A DNA stretch of 64,000 nt from CAUZJO01 sp963580245 (lineage in GTDB: Bacteria; Sumerlaeota; Sumerlaeia; MVZB01): NCBI GenBank assembly GCA_963580245.1, contig CAUZJO010000002.1, positions 28,262 through 92,261 of the forward strand, in the 5' to 3' direction. The notes beneath the pieces were generated by a model, which searched no databases, had not been told where the DNA came from, and saw only the letters and a program-made list of their open reading frames with translations. This document shows, piece after piece, positions 36,479-44,727 of this stretch (position 1 is its first letter; each line of letters starts with the position of its first letter). The position numbers and the translations under genes are program-made.

Positions 36479-37192
36479 TCAAATCCCGCTTTTGCGGCCG
36501 GGCCATAGGTATTTGTGGATTTGGAGATTGAGGCGAACGGGGAGCCGGTCCCGCAGAACCCAGGAGGCCAGATCGGCGGGATCGAGACCTTCGTGGACGG
36601 GCGAGAAGAGGACCGTGCGCGAGGCGGCCAGGTCATGTTGGTCGACGACCCCGCGGGCCCAGTCGTAATCGGTCGCGTCCTTGATCACAAACTTGATCTC
36701 ATCGCGGGCACCCAGATGAGAGAGGTTTTCCCAGCGATTGGACTTCACCTCGCCGCTGCCCGGGCACTTGATGTCCATGACCTTGATCACGCGCGGATCG
36801 ACCGGGGCGATATCCTCGGCCCCGCTTGTCTCAAGCAGCACCTCGTGGCCCGCGTCACACAGTTCGCGTAGCAGCGCCAGGCAACCCGGCTGGGCCAGCG
36901 GCTCGCCGCCGGTGACCTCAACCAGGGGCAGCCCCAAATCGCCGACGCGGCCGATCACATCGGCGACCGACAGACGATCGCCGCCCTGAAAGGCGTATGC
37001 GCTGTCGCACCAGTGACACCGCAATGGACAACCGCTCAGGCGGACGAACGAGCAAGGCGTCCCCATCCGGGTCGACTCGCCCTGGATCGACGCATAAATC
37101 TCGCTGATGATGACCGTTCGCCCGGATTCGCCGACCTCGGCCGTTGACGCGTCGGTCACGGGGGCATCCGATTTGACAATCCCCTCATTCAT
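36479..37192 (-). CDS. queE: 7-carboxy-7-deazaguanine synthase
   Basis: QueE is a radical-SAM enzyme that makes CDG, a precursor of queuosine and other deazaguanines. The cluster motif CPLRCHWCD (C-x3-C-x2-C) follows CSFVRLSG, the N-terminal EIYASIQGEST is diagnostic, and EVTGGEPLAQPG and ETSGAEDIAP complete the radical-SAM core. The ATG at 37192 is preferred over a TTG at 37207. No other deazaguanine gene is in the window, so whether it serves tRNA modification or DNA modification cannot be told here. The leader carries a promoter and a terminator-like hairpin. Confidence 0.93.
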   Translation of the reverse strand: MNEGIVKSDAPVTDASTAEVGESGRTVIISEIYASIQGESTRMGTPCSFVRLSGCPLRCHWCDSAYAFQGGDRLSVADVIGRVGDLGLPLVEVTGGEPLAQPGCLALLRELCDAGHEVLLETSGAEDIAPVDPRVIKVMDIKCPGSGEVKSNRWENLSHLGARDEIKFVIKDATDYDWARGVVDQHDLAASRTVLFSPVHEGLDPADLASWVLRDRLPVRLNLQIHKYLWPGRKSGI

Positions 37193-37294
37193 CCAAGTAC
37201 GGCCCAATCTGCATGACGAGAGACCAACCCAACTGATGCGAGATGACGCATCTCCTTGTCGCCGGTTCCAATCCTTCCCGACGGACGGGGCAAG

Positions 37295-37388
37295 ACAAAA
37301 CCCGCGCTCAAAAACGCGGGGGCCACGGGAGACGCGCGCCCATCAGGGCTTGTGCGTTGATGATCGGAGTTTATCGCGTGGGTGTCAA
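37295..37388 (-). promoter_or_regulatory. Promoter followed by terminator-like hairpin upstream of queE
   Basis: On the minus strand, TTGACA (37383-37388) and GATCAT (37360-37365) are spaced by exactly 17 bases. About 40 bases beyond the expected transcription start lies a 6-bp GC stem, CCCGCG (37315-37320) with CGCGGG (37301-37306), followed by TTTTGTCTT, a good intrinsic terminator. A further 100 bases lead to the queE ATG. This order suggests attenuation of queE, although the leader does not show the consensus of known preQ1 riboswitches. Confidence 0.5.
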
Positions 37389-37481
37389 GCGGATCCCCCG
37401 AGGCGCGACCCATTTGGGTGCATCTCACGGAACCGCGAGATGGAACCTTGCGGCCAGCGGCACAAATCAATTCTGTCCTCG

Positions 37482-37690
37482 TGCTTGACCCCGAAGGGGT
37501 CGAATGTGATTAGCCGTGGGTGTCAACCCACGGTTTGCGGCCCCACATCTTGACAACCCTGAAAGGGTTGAATCGTAACGTGATGCGACCTGTTCTGTTC
37601 GACCCCTTAAGGGTCGTGACGTCTTGGGGCTCCACTTCCGTGGGTTGCCACCCACGGCTAATCATATTGCTCCCCTGCAGGGAGCCAGAG
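37482..37690. repeat. Compound palindromic element with 27-bp inverted arms
   Basis: Two 27-bp arms in inverted orientation (37507-37533 and 37638-37664) differ at one base, and each arm is itself a hairpin (CCGTGGGT/ACCCACGG). Between and beside them lie smaller hairpins: GACCCCGAAGGGGTC, CAACCCTGAAAGGGTTG, GACCCCTTAAGGGTC and CTCCCCTGCAGGGAG. The whole region is non-coding. The architecture is like the palindromic repeats scattered through many planctomycete and verrucomicrobial genomes. Confidence 0.85.
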
Positions 37691-37781
37691 AACTCATTTC
37701 TTCTCCCCGCCCGTGGTCACATCGCACGGATCCGTGAGGTACGACCGGCCCATCTCGCCATCGAAAAGGCCCCTTCGCGAT

Positions 37782-38375
37782 TCATTCGATGGGCTTGATC
37801 TGGCTCGCCATCATGCGCATGCGCTGGCGGGCGACGGTTGCCTGATAGGTCTTGGGGAAATTTTCGATGATGGCGCGCAGCATCTCCAGCGCGCGCTCGG
37901 GCCGTTTGAGCTCTTGGAAGTAGATCTCGGCTAAGTGGTGGTAGCGCGAGCATTTCTCGTCGATGGTCATATCGTTGTCGAGCGTGAGCAAGTAAGTCAT
38001 CTCGCGCGCGTAATCGGCCTTGCGCCCCGCCTTCAACAGTCGCTCGCATAGAATCTCGGGTGCCATTGCGTCGTTGGGGTGCTTTTCGATGCGCGCGCGC
38101 ATCGTGTCGTCGTCCATCGCATCCAGCCGCGCCTCGCGCCGCGTGCGGTATCCGTCATGACGAACCCCACGTCGGCGTGACGATCTCAGATTGGGTTCCG
38201 GTCCCAACCACGGCGCGAGCAGGCGAAAAACCCGCGTCAGCAACCAATGAATCGCCCAAATCACCAGCACCCCCGCCGCCAGGGTCCCAACCACACCCCA
38301 AAATCCCAAGACATGCATCCAGTCGATGAGCAGAATCACCAAGATGATGAGGAGAAAAACATCGAGGTATAGCAT
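37782..38375 (-). CDS. Membrane-anchored TPR-like protein
   Basis: A 197-residue protein with two N-terminal membrane spans (about residues 4-20 and 25-48), a basic linker and a C-terminal helical region with TPR-like pattern: HHLAEIYFQELKRPERALEM and RAIIENFPKTYQATVAR. I do not recognise a named family. It lies alone between two repeat elements. A scaffold or protein-interaction role at the membrane is inferred from architecture only. Confidence 0.7.
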   Translation of the reverse strand: MLYLDVFLLIILVILLIDWMHVLGFWGVVGTLAAGVLVIWAIHWLLTRVFRLLAPWLGPEPNLRSSRRRGVRHDGYRTRREARLDAMDDDTMRARIEKHPNDAMAPEILCERLLKAGRKADYAREMTYLLTLDNDMTIDEKCSRYHHLAEIYFQELKRPERALEMLRAIIENFPKTYQATVARQRMRMMASQIKPIE

Positions 38376-38457
38376 CGGAAGGGCGCAATCAAAAACTCAA
38401 TGGGACCTGACGATAATGAATCGTAGACATTCACCCGTCTCGCTGGTCGATCCTTAA

Positions 38458-38586
38458 GGGAACCTCTAAAGAACGCTTTGCAGTCGTCCCTACGGGACTC
38501 CAATTCATTACCGGTTTGATTTCCCGCCACTTGTGTGGCGGGCTGAACGCAATCGTCCCTGCCGGGACTGAATTTTTAGAGGCACC
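38458..38586 (+). repeat. 129-bp palindromic element, copy 2
   Basis: Begins GGGAACCTCTAAAGAACGC and ends GAATTTTTAGAGGCAC, with internal hairpins GTCCCTACGGGAC, CCCGCCACTTGTGTGGCGGG and GTCCCTGCCGGGAC. It matches the copy at 46917 over its full length with few differences. It lies between the TPR-like gene and the oppA-like gene, just beyond the latter's stop. Confidence 0.88.
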
Positions 38587-38631
38587 CATAATCCTGATGT
38601 GTCGACTCGAATGATTCAGCCGTGAACGCGT

Positions 38632-40242
38632 TCATTGTTCCGCCCAGCGCAGCCGCGCCGGATCGAAAATTCCACTCAGGTTGTTCTCATATCCTTCGAG
38701 ACCTTGGGCCACCAGGTACGGGTTGCGGTAGGAGTAAATCGGGATGGCCGGCATTTGCTCGACGAAGTAGAGTTCGGCCTCGATCATCAGCGCCTCGCGT
38801 TTTTCGAGGTCGGCTTCGGCCCGGACTTTGGCCAGCAGGTCGTCATAGTGCGCGTCCTCCCAGAACGAATCATTGTGATCGCTCTCGGATTCAAACATAT
38901 CCAGGAAGTTGATCGGGTCGGCGAAGTCGGCGACCCAACCGGCCCGCGCGATATCGAACTCGCCGGCCCTCCGGTTGTCGAGCAGCACCTTGAACTCCTG
39001 GTTTTCGACCGCCATTTCAATGCCCAATTCACGCCGCCAGGTCTCCTGGAGCACCTCGGCGATTTTTCGGTGCCCTTCCATTGTATTGTAAATGTAGCGA
39101 AGCTTCGGCAAGCCCTGACCGTCGGGGTATCCCGCTTCGGCCAACAGCCGTCGCGCCCCGTCAAAGTCGGCATCCTGATAAGTCGGCTCGGGTGGATTGG
39201 AGTAGAGAACCATCGGCGAAATGAAAAAGGCGAGCGGTTCGCCCGCCTGGGTCATGCTTTCGACGATCGCCCGGCGGTCGATCGCCAATGCCAATGCGCG
39301 CCGCACACGCACGTCCTCGAAAATCTCCCGGCGGCAGTTAATAAACAGAAAGTAGGTCCCGACCATATAGGGTGACCGATACTCGGCTCGTTCGCGCAAC
39401 TTTGGGATGTCGGGGCGCGGGACGGTGTTCGTGGCGTCGAGTTCGCCGGTATCGAAGGCGATCAGTTCAGTTGATTCCTCCTCGATCATGCGAAATACGA
39501 GACGATCAAGCTTGACGTTGTCGGTATCCCAGTAACCCGGGTTCTTTTCCATGACGATCTTATCGCCGGGCGAGTACTCGAGGAGTTTGTAAGGGCCGCA
39601 GCCGACGTAGGTCTCGGGCCGCAGCGCCCAGTCCTTGTTGGCCTCGTCCACCGACCGGCAGACGGGGAAGTAGGAGTGATGGGAGAGGATTTGCGGGAAG
39701 AAGGGGGTGGGGGCCTCGAGGTGAATGCGCAGCTTATCGGGCGCCAGTGCCCACACCCAGACTGAATCGGGCCCCAGGTTCGGATTGTCATAGTACTCCT
39801 TGCCGCCCTTGAGATAGTTGTAGAGTTGATAGGCGTATTCCGACGCGAACTCGGGATTGAGCACGCGACGCGTCCAGGTGTATACGAAATCGTCCGCCGT
39901 CACGGGCTCGCCGTTGGTCCAGTAGGCCTCGCGCAGCTTGATGTCGTAGACCAACCCGTCGGGGCTCACTTCCCAACTCTCGGCCAGGTCCGGCTGGGGC
40001 TGGCTGTTGGCGTCCAGGACGGTCAGGCCACGAATCAAACCGAGGATGACCTTGGACGAGGGAACATCGGCGGCCAGCGAGGGGTCGAGCGTGCGCGGAT
40101 TGGCCCCGATGTTGACCACCGCCTCGCCCGCGACCTGGCGCTCGGCCCGCGGATTGCCCCGGCACCCGCCCAGGCACAGGCCGGCGAATATACAGAAGCC
40201 GAAACAGACCAGCTTCGAGACGAAGTGTTTTGTTCGATCCAC
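38632..40242 (-). CDS. Peptide ABC transporter substrate-binding lipoprotein (OppA-like)
   Basis: A 536-residue solute-binding protein (SBP family 5). The lipoprotein signal ends at CLGGCRGNPR, then come GANPRTLDPSLAADVPSSKV, the family words DLAESWEVSPDGLVYDIKLR, WTNGEPVTADDFVYTWTR and the ARRALALAIDRR-like VRVRRALALAIDRRAIVES. It resembles OppA and MppA. No permease or ATPase gene is nearby, so it is an orphan binding protein that must share a transporter or act alone. It is read toward the 129-bp repeat. Confidence 0.92.
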   Translation of the reverse strand: MDRTKHFVSKLVCFGFCIFAGLCLGGCRGNPRAERQVAGEAVVNIGANPRTLDPSLAADVPSSKVILGLIRGLTVLDANSQPQPDLAESWEVSPDGLVYDIKLREAYWTNGEPVTADDFVYTWTRRVLNPEFASEYAYQLYNYLKGGKEYYDNPNLGPDSVWVWALAPDKLRIHLEAPTPFFPQILSHHSYFPVCRSVDEANKDWALRPETYVGCGPYKLLEYSPGDKIVMEKNPGYWDTDNVKLDRLVFRMIEEESTELIAFDTGELDATNTVPRPDIPKLRERAEYRSPYMVGTYFLFINCRREIFEDVRVRRALALAIDRRAIVESMTQAGEPLAFFISPMVLYSNPPEPTYQDADFDGARRLLAEAGYPDGQGLPKLRYIYNTMEGHRKIAEVLQETWRRELGIEMAVENQEFKVLLDNRRAGEFDIARAGWVADFADPINFLDMFESESDHNDSFWEDAHYDDLLAKVRAEADLEKREALMIEAELYFVEQMPAIPIYSYRNPYLVAQGLEGYENNLSGIFDPARLRWAEQ

Positions 40243-40458
40243 GCCCCATGTCCCTCAATTCTCATGGATTATGACGACCGTCGCACCCCAACGAATATAG
40301 CCCCTCGGCGGCTCACCCTCAAGTCATCGCAAGCGAATGGAGCCACACCGGACCGGCGGGACGTTAAAACGGCGCCCCCGGTCGTGAGATTCTATCGACA
40401 TTCGCCCCCAACCGGGGGGGATGATGGCGGCGAATCGCCCCGCCGGGATCGGCCGCGC

Positions 40459-40963
40459 ATGTTCTATCTGGAATTGTTTCGCGCTCTCAACTCGCATGAT
40501 GTCCGATACTTGCTCGTGGGCGGGCTCGCCGTGAACCTGCACGGCGTTCCGCGCGTGACGATGGACGTGGACCTGATTGTGGGTCTGGACGGGGAAAATC
40601 TCCGTCGCTTCCTGGCCGCCGCCGATGATCTGGGCCTGACCCCCGGCGTGCCGGTCGGAATTGAGGAACTGCTCGACCCAGACCAGCGGACCCTCTGGAC
40701 AAGCGAAAAAGGGATGGTGGCTTTTCCGCTGCGGCCGCCCACCCCCGACGGTAGACATCCTCCTGGATCCGCCGCTGGACCTGCCCGCCGCTTTCGAGCG
40801 GGCCGAGATGCGCAACGTAGAAGACATCACGGTCCACCTCGCCTGCATTGATGACATGGTCCGGCTCAAGCATGCCAGCGGACGCAAGCAGGACCACGCC
40901 GATCTTGAACATTATGCTGCGCATCCAGGAATCAAGGCGGGCTACTTAGGTGACGGGAGATAG
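40459..40963 (+). pseudogene. Nucleotidyltransferase (DUF6036-like), frameshifted
   Basis: The frame starts with HDVRYLLVGGLAVNLHGVPR and VTMDVDLIVGL, the G-G and D-x-D motifs of a minimal nucleotidyltransferase. After AFPLRPPTP the frame is lost at a run of five C residues (40742-40746). Removing one C restores TPTVDILLDPPLDLPAAFER and the C-terminal CIDDMVRLKHASGRKQDHAD. The gene would be about 168 codons. The frameshift may be a real mutation or a sequencing error in the homopolymer. The intact family resembles toxin-type or MNT-like nucleotidyltransferases, and a small protein gene follows at once. Confidence 0.8.
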
Positions 40964-40964
40964 A

Positions 40965-41171
40965 ATGGAGCGCAAATCGACCCCGGAGGGAAAGGGGTCC
41001 CTCGGCGGCTTCGACTATTACGTCAGCGACGAGCAACTGCGCGCCTTCGGTCGCCTGACCGCGCTCCAGCGCCTCCAATGGCTCGACGAGGTCCGCCGCT
41101 TCACCCTGCTCGCCCAAACCCCGGAGACCGCCCGTCGCCAAGAGCGCCTGCGTCGCGGCGAGCGGCTGTAG
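40965..41171 (+). CDS. Small partner protein of the nucleotidyltransferase
   Basis: A 68-residue protein beginning at the ATG at 40965, with GGAG five bases upstream; the nucleotidyltransferase ends 2 bp before. The segment FDYYVSDEQLRAFGRLTALQ and RLQWLDEVRRFTLLA is common in small proteins that accompany such enzymes. It may be the antitoxin or regulator of the pair. The function is inferred from pairing. Confidence 0.65.
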   Translation: MERKSTPEGKGSLGGFDYYVSDEQLRAFGRLTALQRLQWLDEVRRFTLLAQTPETARRQERLRRGERL

Positions 41172-41250
41172 GGGGCCGGGTTCCGGGTTGATACTCAGTT
41201 CCGAGCGTAGACTCCGCTTCGATAAAGGGTCCCCAATCTGGTTCATGATC

Positions 41251-41361
41251 GGCTCTCGGTGCTCGTCCTCGTAATCGGCCTCCGCGTGGCTCCCCACCTC
41301 GATCGGGGACCGAGAAAAAGACCGATTACGAGACCGATTACGAAGACGAGTGACGAGAGCC
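41251..41361. repeat. Inverted repeat with 28-bp arms
   Basis: Arms at 41251-41278 and 41334-41361 match at 24 of 28 positions when one is reverse-complemented. They are built on GGCTCTCG, CTCGTC and TCGTAATCGG; a further CCGATTACG copy lies inside the loop. The 411-bp gap between the small protein gene and lptF shows nothing else recognisable. Confidence 0.8.
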
Positions 41362-41583
41362 AAACGGCAAGATGGAGCGAGGCAATAAACCCCATCCCTC
41401 ACGTGTCCTGCTGGTGGAAGTGTTTGACAACACGTCGCTCAGCCTCCACTCCCCGATCCCCGGTGGGGGGATTTCCCTTGCTGGATTGCGGCCATGCCGA
41501 CTAATTTGGTGACCGGCCCGGGAGTCGCGGGCAAAATGCTTGATCTACCCCGCGCGCGCTGACAAAGAGGTCCGGCTGCGTCC

Positions 41584-42702
41584 ATGAAAATCATCTCGCG
41601 TTACCTGTTCCGGGAAATCTTCCATTTCTTCTGGTTGTTCCTTTGTTTTTTTACCGTGGCCCTTCTGGTCTACGAGCTCTATGACGAGCGGGGCGAGTTC
41701 CTTGAACACGAGGCGGCCCTGCTCGACGTAGTCCTCTATCTCATCTTCACCATCCCGTTTAAATTGGCCGAAGTCTTTCCCCTCATCGGATTGCTCTCGA
41801 CCATTTTCGCCTATGGGATGCTGGCCAAGAACCGCGAAATCCTGGCCATGGTGGCCGCCGGCGTCAGTTACGCCACGCTGGCGCTGCCGGCGTTGGTCTT
41901 CGGCTTGGGGCTGACCGTCTTTACGTTCTTTTTCAACGAGGAGATTGTCCCCAGGAGCGAGAAACACGCCGAACACCTGATCAAGGTCGTCATCGCCGGT
42001 CAGTCCGAAACCCGCCACGCCAAACGCAAAAACCTGATCGTCAAGGGCAGGGACAACAGCTTCTACGCGATGGAACGCTACTACTCACTCGATCGTCGAA
42101 TGGAATTCCCGACCATTTTCATGGTGAGCGAGGACGGCAGCCACGTCATGGAGCGGATTGACGCTCAGACGGGACGGTTCGTCCAGTCCGAGGGAGACGA
42201 CGAGGTGGTCTGTGAGTTCCAGGGGGCCGAGCGCTGGACCTTCGACGATGACGGGACCCAACGCAGTTACGACGCGATCCACGTTCCGTACCGGATTCCC
42301 ATGGAACATAAGCTCCCCGAGTTCCTCAGTCGCTCCAAGGATCCCGAAAAAATGAACTATAAGGAGCTGAGTCATTATACCCGCCTACTCGAGGAGAAGG
42401 GCGGGGAGAAAGTCGCGGAATACGGTACCTCGCTCCACAAAAAACTGGCGTTCCCCGTCGTCTGTACGCTGATGGTCCTGCTCGGTTTCAGCGTGGCTAC
42501 CGATGTACATGCGCGGCGGTTCTCTCGCGGGGTTTCGTTGGGATTGCTCGTGGCAATCGGATTCTATGTGCTCAGCGGCTTCTTCGTGAATCTCGGCAAT
42601 GAAGGTGTGCTGGCGCCGGCGGCGGCGGGTTGGGCGCCGGTGATGCTTTTCATGTTGGTTGTCTACCTGTTGATCACCCGTCTCAATTACGTCCGCGGCT
42701 GA
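41584..42702 (+). CDS. LptF/LptG-family lipopolysaccharide export permease
   Basis: A 372-residue protein with the Yjgp/YjgQ pattern: membrane spans near residues 12-32, 47-65 and 90-115, a large periplasmic beta-jellyroll domain (~130-270) and three C-terminal spans (~290-370). The words ISRYLFREIFHFFWLFLCFF, LKLAEVFPLIGLL-like FKLAEVFPLIGLLSTIFAYG and LHKKLAFPVVCTLMVLLGFS are characteristic. LptF/G pull lipopolysaccharide from the inner membrane toward the outer membrane. Only one such gene is in the window; the partner is elsewhere. It is followed after 1 bp by a methyltransferase gene. Confidence 0.88.
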   Translation: MKIISRYLFREIFHFFWLFLCFFTVALLVYELYDERGEFLEHEAALLDVVLYLIFTIPFKLAEVFPLIGLLSTIFAYGMLAKNREILAMVAAGVSYATLALPALVFGLGLTVFTFFFNEEIVPRSEKHAEHLIKVVIAGQSETRHAKRKNLIVKGRDNSFYAMERYYSLDRRMEFPTIFMVSEDGSHVMERIDAQTGRFVQSEGDDEVVCEFQGAERWTFDDDGTQRSYDAIHVPYRIPMEHKLPEFLSRSKDPEKMNYKELSHYTRLLEEKGGEKVAEYGTSLHKKLAFPVVCTLMVLLGFSVATDVHARRFSRGVSLGLLVAIGFYVLSGFFVNLGNEGVLAPAAAGWAPVMLFMLVVYLLITRLNYVRG

Positions 42703-42703
42703 G

Positions 42704-43483
42704 ATGGCCCAGCGGCCGGCACACCATCCCGAGCGATACTTCGGACGAGGCTACTATCATCTCTATAAGCATTACCTGCTGCCCGAGCAACAGACCAATG
42801 CCGAAGTGGACTTTCTGCTTCGCGCCCTCCGGCCGCGGGCGAGTCAGCGCTGGCTGGACGCCCCGTGCGGTTATGGCCGCCACCTGAAAAGCCTGAGTGC
42901 CCGGCGGTCCCGTTTGCGGCTGTTTGGGGTCGATCTGAATCCGGGGTACCTGCGCGAGGATGGCCTCGGCCAGGCGGCCCGCCTTTGTCTTTGCGACTAT
43001 CGGCGCCTCCCCTTCGCGGCTGGGTCGTTTCACGTCGTCCTGAATTTGCTCAACAGCTTCGGCTATTACCCGCCGGTGGGCCGCGAGGGACTGGCCGCGC
43101 GCGACGACCGGGCGGTGCTCGGCGAATGGGCGCGCGTGCTCAAGCCCGGCGGTCGGTTGGTCATGGACCTGCCCAATCGGCAGGCGTTGATTGCGCTGGT
43201 CGCCCGCCGGCCGCTCATCTGCTATCGGGGGGGCGGCTACGAGGCGCGGGAGCGCTTCGCCTGGGACCCCCGGACCCAATGTCTGGAGAACCGCACGCGC
43301 TGGCGCTGGCCGGGCGGCGAGGAACGGGCCCGTTACCGCTTTCGGCTTTACACGCCGGCCCAGATCGGCCGAATGCTCGAGCGGGCCGGGCTTGAACGGA
43401 TGGCCATCCATGGGGATTTCAATGCCGCGGCGTTCGACCCCCTGCGTTCGGATCAAATGCTGGTCCTGGCCGGGAAACGCTAA
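42704..43483 (+). CDS. Class I SAM-dependent methyltransferase
   Basis: A 259-residue methyltransferase of the UbiE/type-11 pattern: RWLDAPCGYGRHLKSL is the SAM-binding loop, FGVDLNPGYL motif II, and RVLKPGGRLVMDLPN the post-loop strand. The ATG lies 1 bp after the lptF stop, so it is cotranscribed. A role in modifying a surface lipid or sugar is suggested by the neighbour but not proven. Confidence 0.88.
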   Translation: MAQRPAHHPERYFGRGYYHLYKHYLLPEQQTNAEVDFLLRALRPRASQRWLDAPCGYGRHLKSLSARRSRLRLFGVDLNPGYLREDGLGQAARLCLCDYRRLPFAAGSFHVVLNLLNSFGYYPPVGREGLAARDDRAVLGEWARVLKPGGRLVMDLPNRQALIALVARRPLICYRGGGYEARERFAWDPRTQCLENRTRWRWPGGEERARYRFRLYTPAQIGRMLERAGLERMAIHGDFNAAAFDPLRSDQMLVLAGKR

Positions 43484-43519
43484 GCTGGCCGTGGATGGGA
43501 TCGGCTTGGTCCCTTGGAC

Positions 43520-44200
43520 CTAATCCTTGTCGCGATCAAACATCCCGTATTTTTGCATTTTGTTGTGGAGGCTCTTACGACTGATTCCGAGCAGGTCGGG
43601 ACTTCGTTGGCGGCGGTCGCCGGTGCGCTCCAGGGCGGTGGCGATATGCTTTTTCTCGGCCTCCTCGATCAGCTTTTCGATGGACTTGGCCAGTGGCGCG
43701 GAGAAATCGATGGGGGGCATGGCAATGAGGTCGGAGGCATCACCGGCAGGTCCGCCGTGATGGCCGTCCGCTGAACTTTCGGCCTTCCAACTCGTCACGC
43801 CTTGGGCGGCGCGCTCGCGCAGTTGCGCCGGCAGGGCTTCGGGGCCGATCCGCGTGCCGCCGGCCATGACCATTGCGCGTTGGATGACGTTCTCCAACTC
43901 GCGGATATTCCCCGGCCAGTCGTACCGCTCGAGAAGCGCCAATGCCTCGGGCGACACACCTTCGACACTTTTCCCAAAGCGTACGTTGAACTTTCCGATG
44001 AAGTGGTGGACGAGCGTCGAGATATCCTCGGTCCGCTCGCGCAAGGGCGGCAGATGCAGCCGCATGACGTTAAGCCGGAAGTAGAGGTCTTCTCGGAAGC
44101 TCTTCTCGGCCACCATCTGGCCCAGATCACGGTTGAAGGTTGCCACCACGCGGATGTCGACCGGGCGGGGGCGTTGGAGCCGACCCGTTCGATCTCCCCC
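43520..44200 (-). pseudogene. Sigma-54-dependent activator, N-terminally truncated and frameshifted
   Basis: The minus strand encodes the C-terminal half of an NtrC-type activator: GEIERVGSNAP, then RPVDIRVVATFNRDL, FREDLYFRLNVMRLHLPPLR, YDWPGNIRELENVIQRAM, and a Fis-type helix-turn-helix (LLGISRKSLHNKMQKYGM). The Walker A and B regions and any receiver domain are absent. A missing C in a C5 run at 44167-44171 breaks the frame between the first two segments. Upstream of about 44200 the DNA belongs to a flippase fragment on the other strand. Confidence 0.85.
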
Positions 44201-44632
44201 ATCTTCCTGGTCGCCATGCACGGCCTGACGCTGCTCAAACGCTCGCGCGTAATCATGATCACGGTCGCGGCGGCGTCGCTGCTCAACATCCTGCTCAACC
44301 TGTGGCTCATCCCGCGCCATGGCGTCATGGGGGTGGTCTACGCGACGTTGGCCTCTTATGGGCTGATGTGCCTGGCCCAAGTGGCCGCCACGCCGCGCGA
44401 GTATCGGCCGCCGGTCGAGACCGCCGATTGGTTGCGACCCGCGGCGCTGGGCGGATTGATGGCCGCCGTCGCACTCGGGACCGGCCTGTTCGGCGCGCAA
44501 GGGCCATTCGCCCGCCTCGCCGTGATGGCCGCCCTTTTTGCGGCAACCTTTATTGTCCCGGCCCTCGCCTGGGACCGCGATATGCGTCAATTCGTGACCA
44601 AAAAACTCAACCTGCGACGCAAGACGAATTAA
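44200..44632 (+). pseudogene. Polysaccharide flippase (MurJ/Wzx-like) C-terminal fragment
   Basis: From about 44200 the plus strand encodes SRVIMITVAAASLLNILLNL followed by WLIPRHGVMGVVYATLASYG and hydrophobic segments typical of the last spans of Wzx/MATE-type flippases. The frame ends at 44632 with a basic tail. The upstream ~two thirds are missing; the 5' side merges with the sigma-54 activator remnant in the opposite sense. It is a 5'-truncated remnant. Confidence 0.75.
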
Positions 44633-44727
44633 GCCAATTTTTTCTCGTTGGTCATGGCTCGTTTCGATAAGATGCCAGCGGCGTGGGATGACCCACGCGT
44701 GATCGCATCTTCATGGCGGAGGTTCTG

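Noticed and set aside
37213..37285. tRNA-like T-arm word (GGTTCCAATCC) upstream of queE
   Set aside because: No D or anticodon arm can be folded around it.
37193..37353. preQ1 riboswitch in the queE leader
   Set aside because: I do not find the class I loop-tail consensus or a class II arrangement. Only promoter and terminator features are supported.
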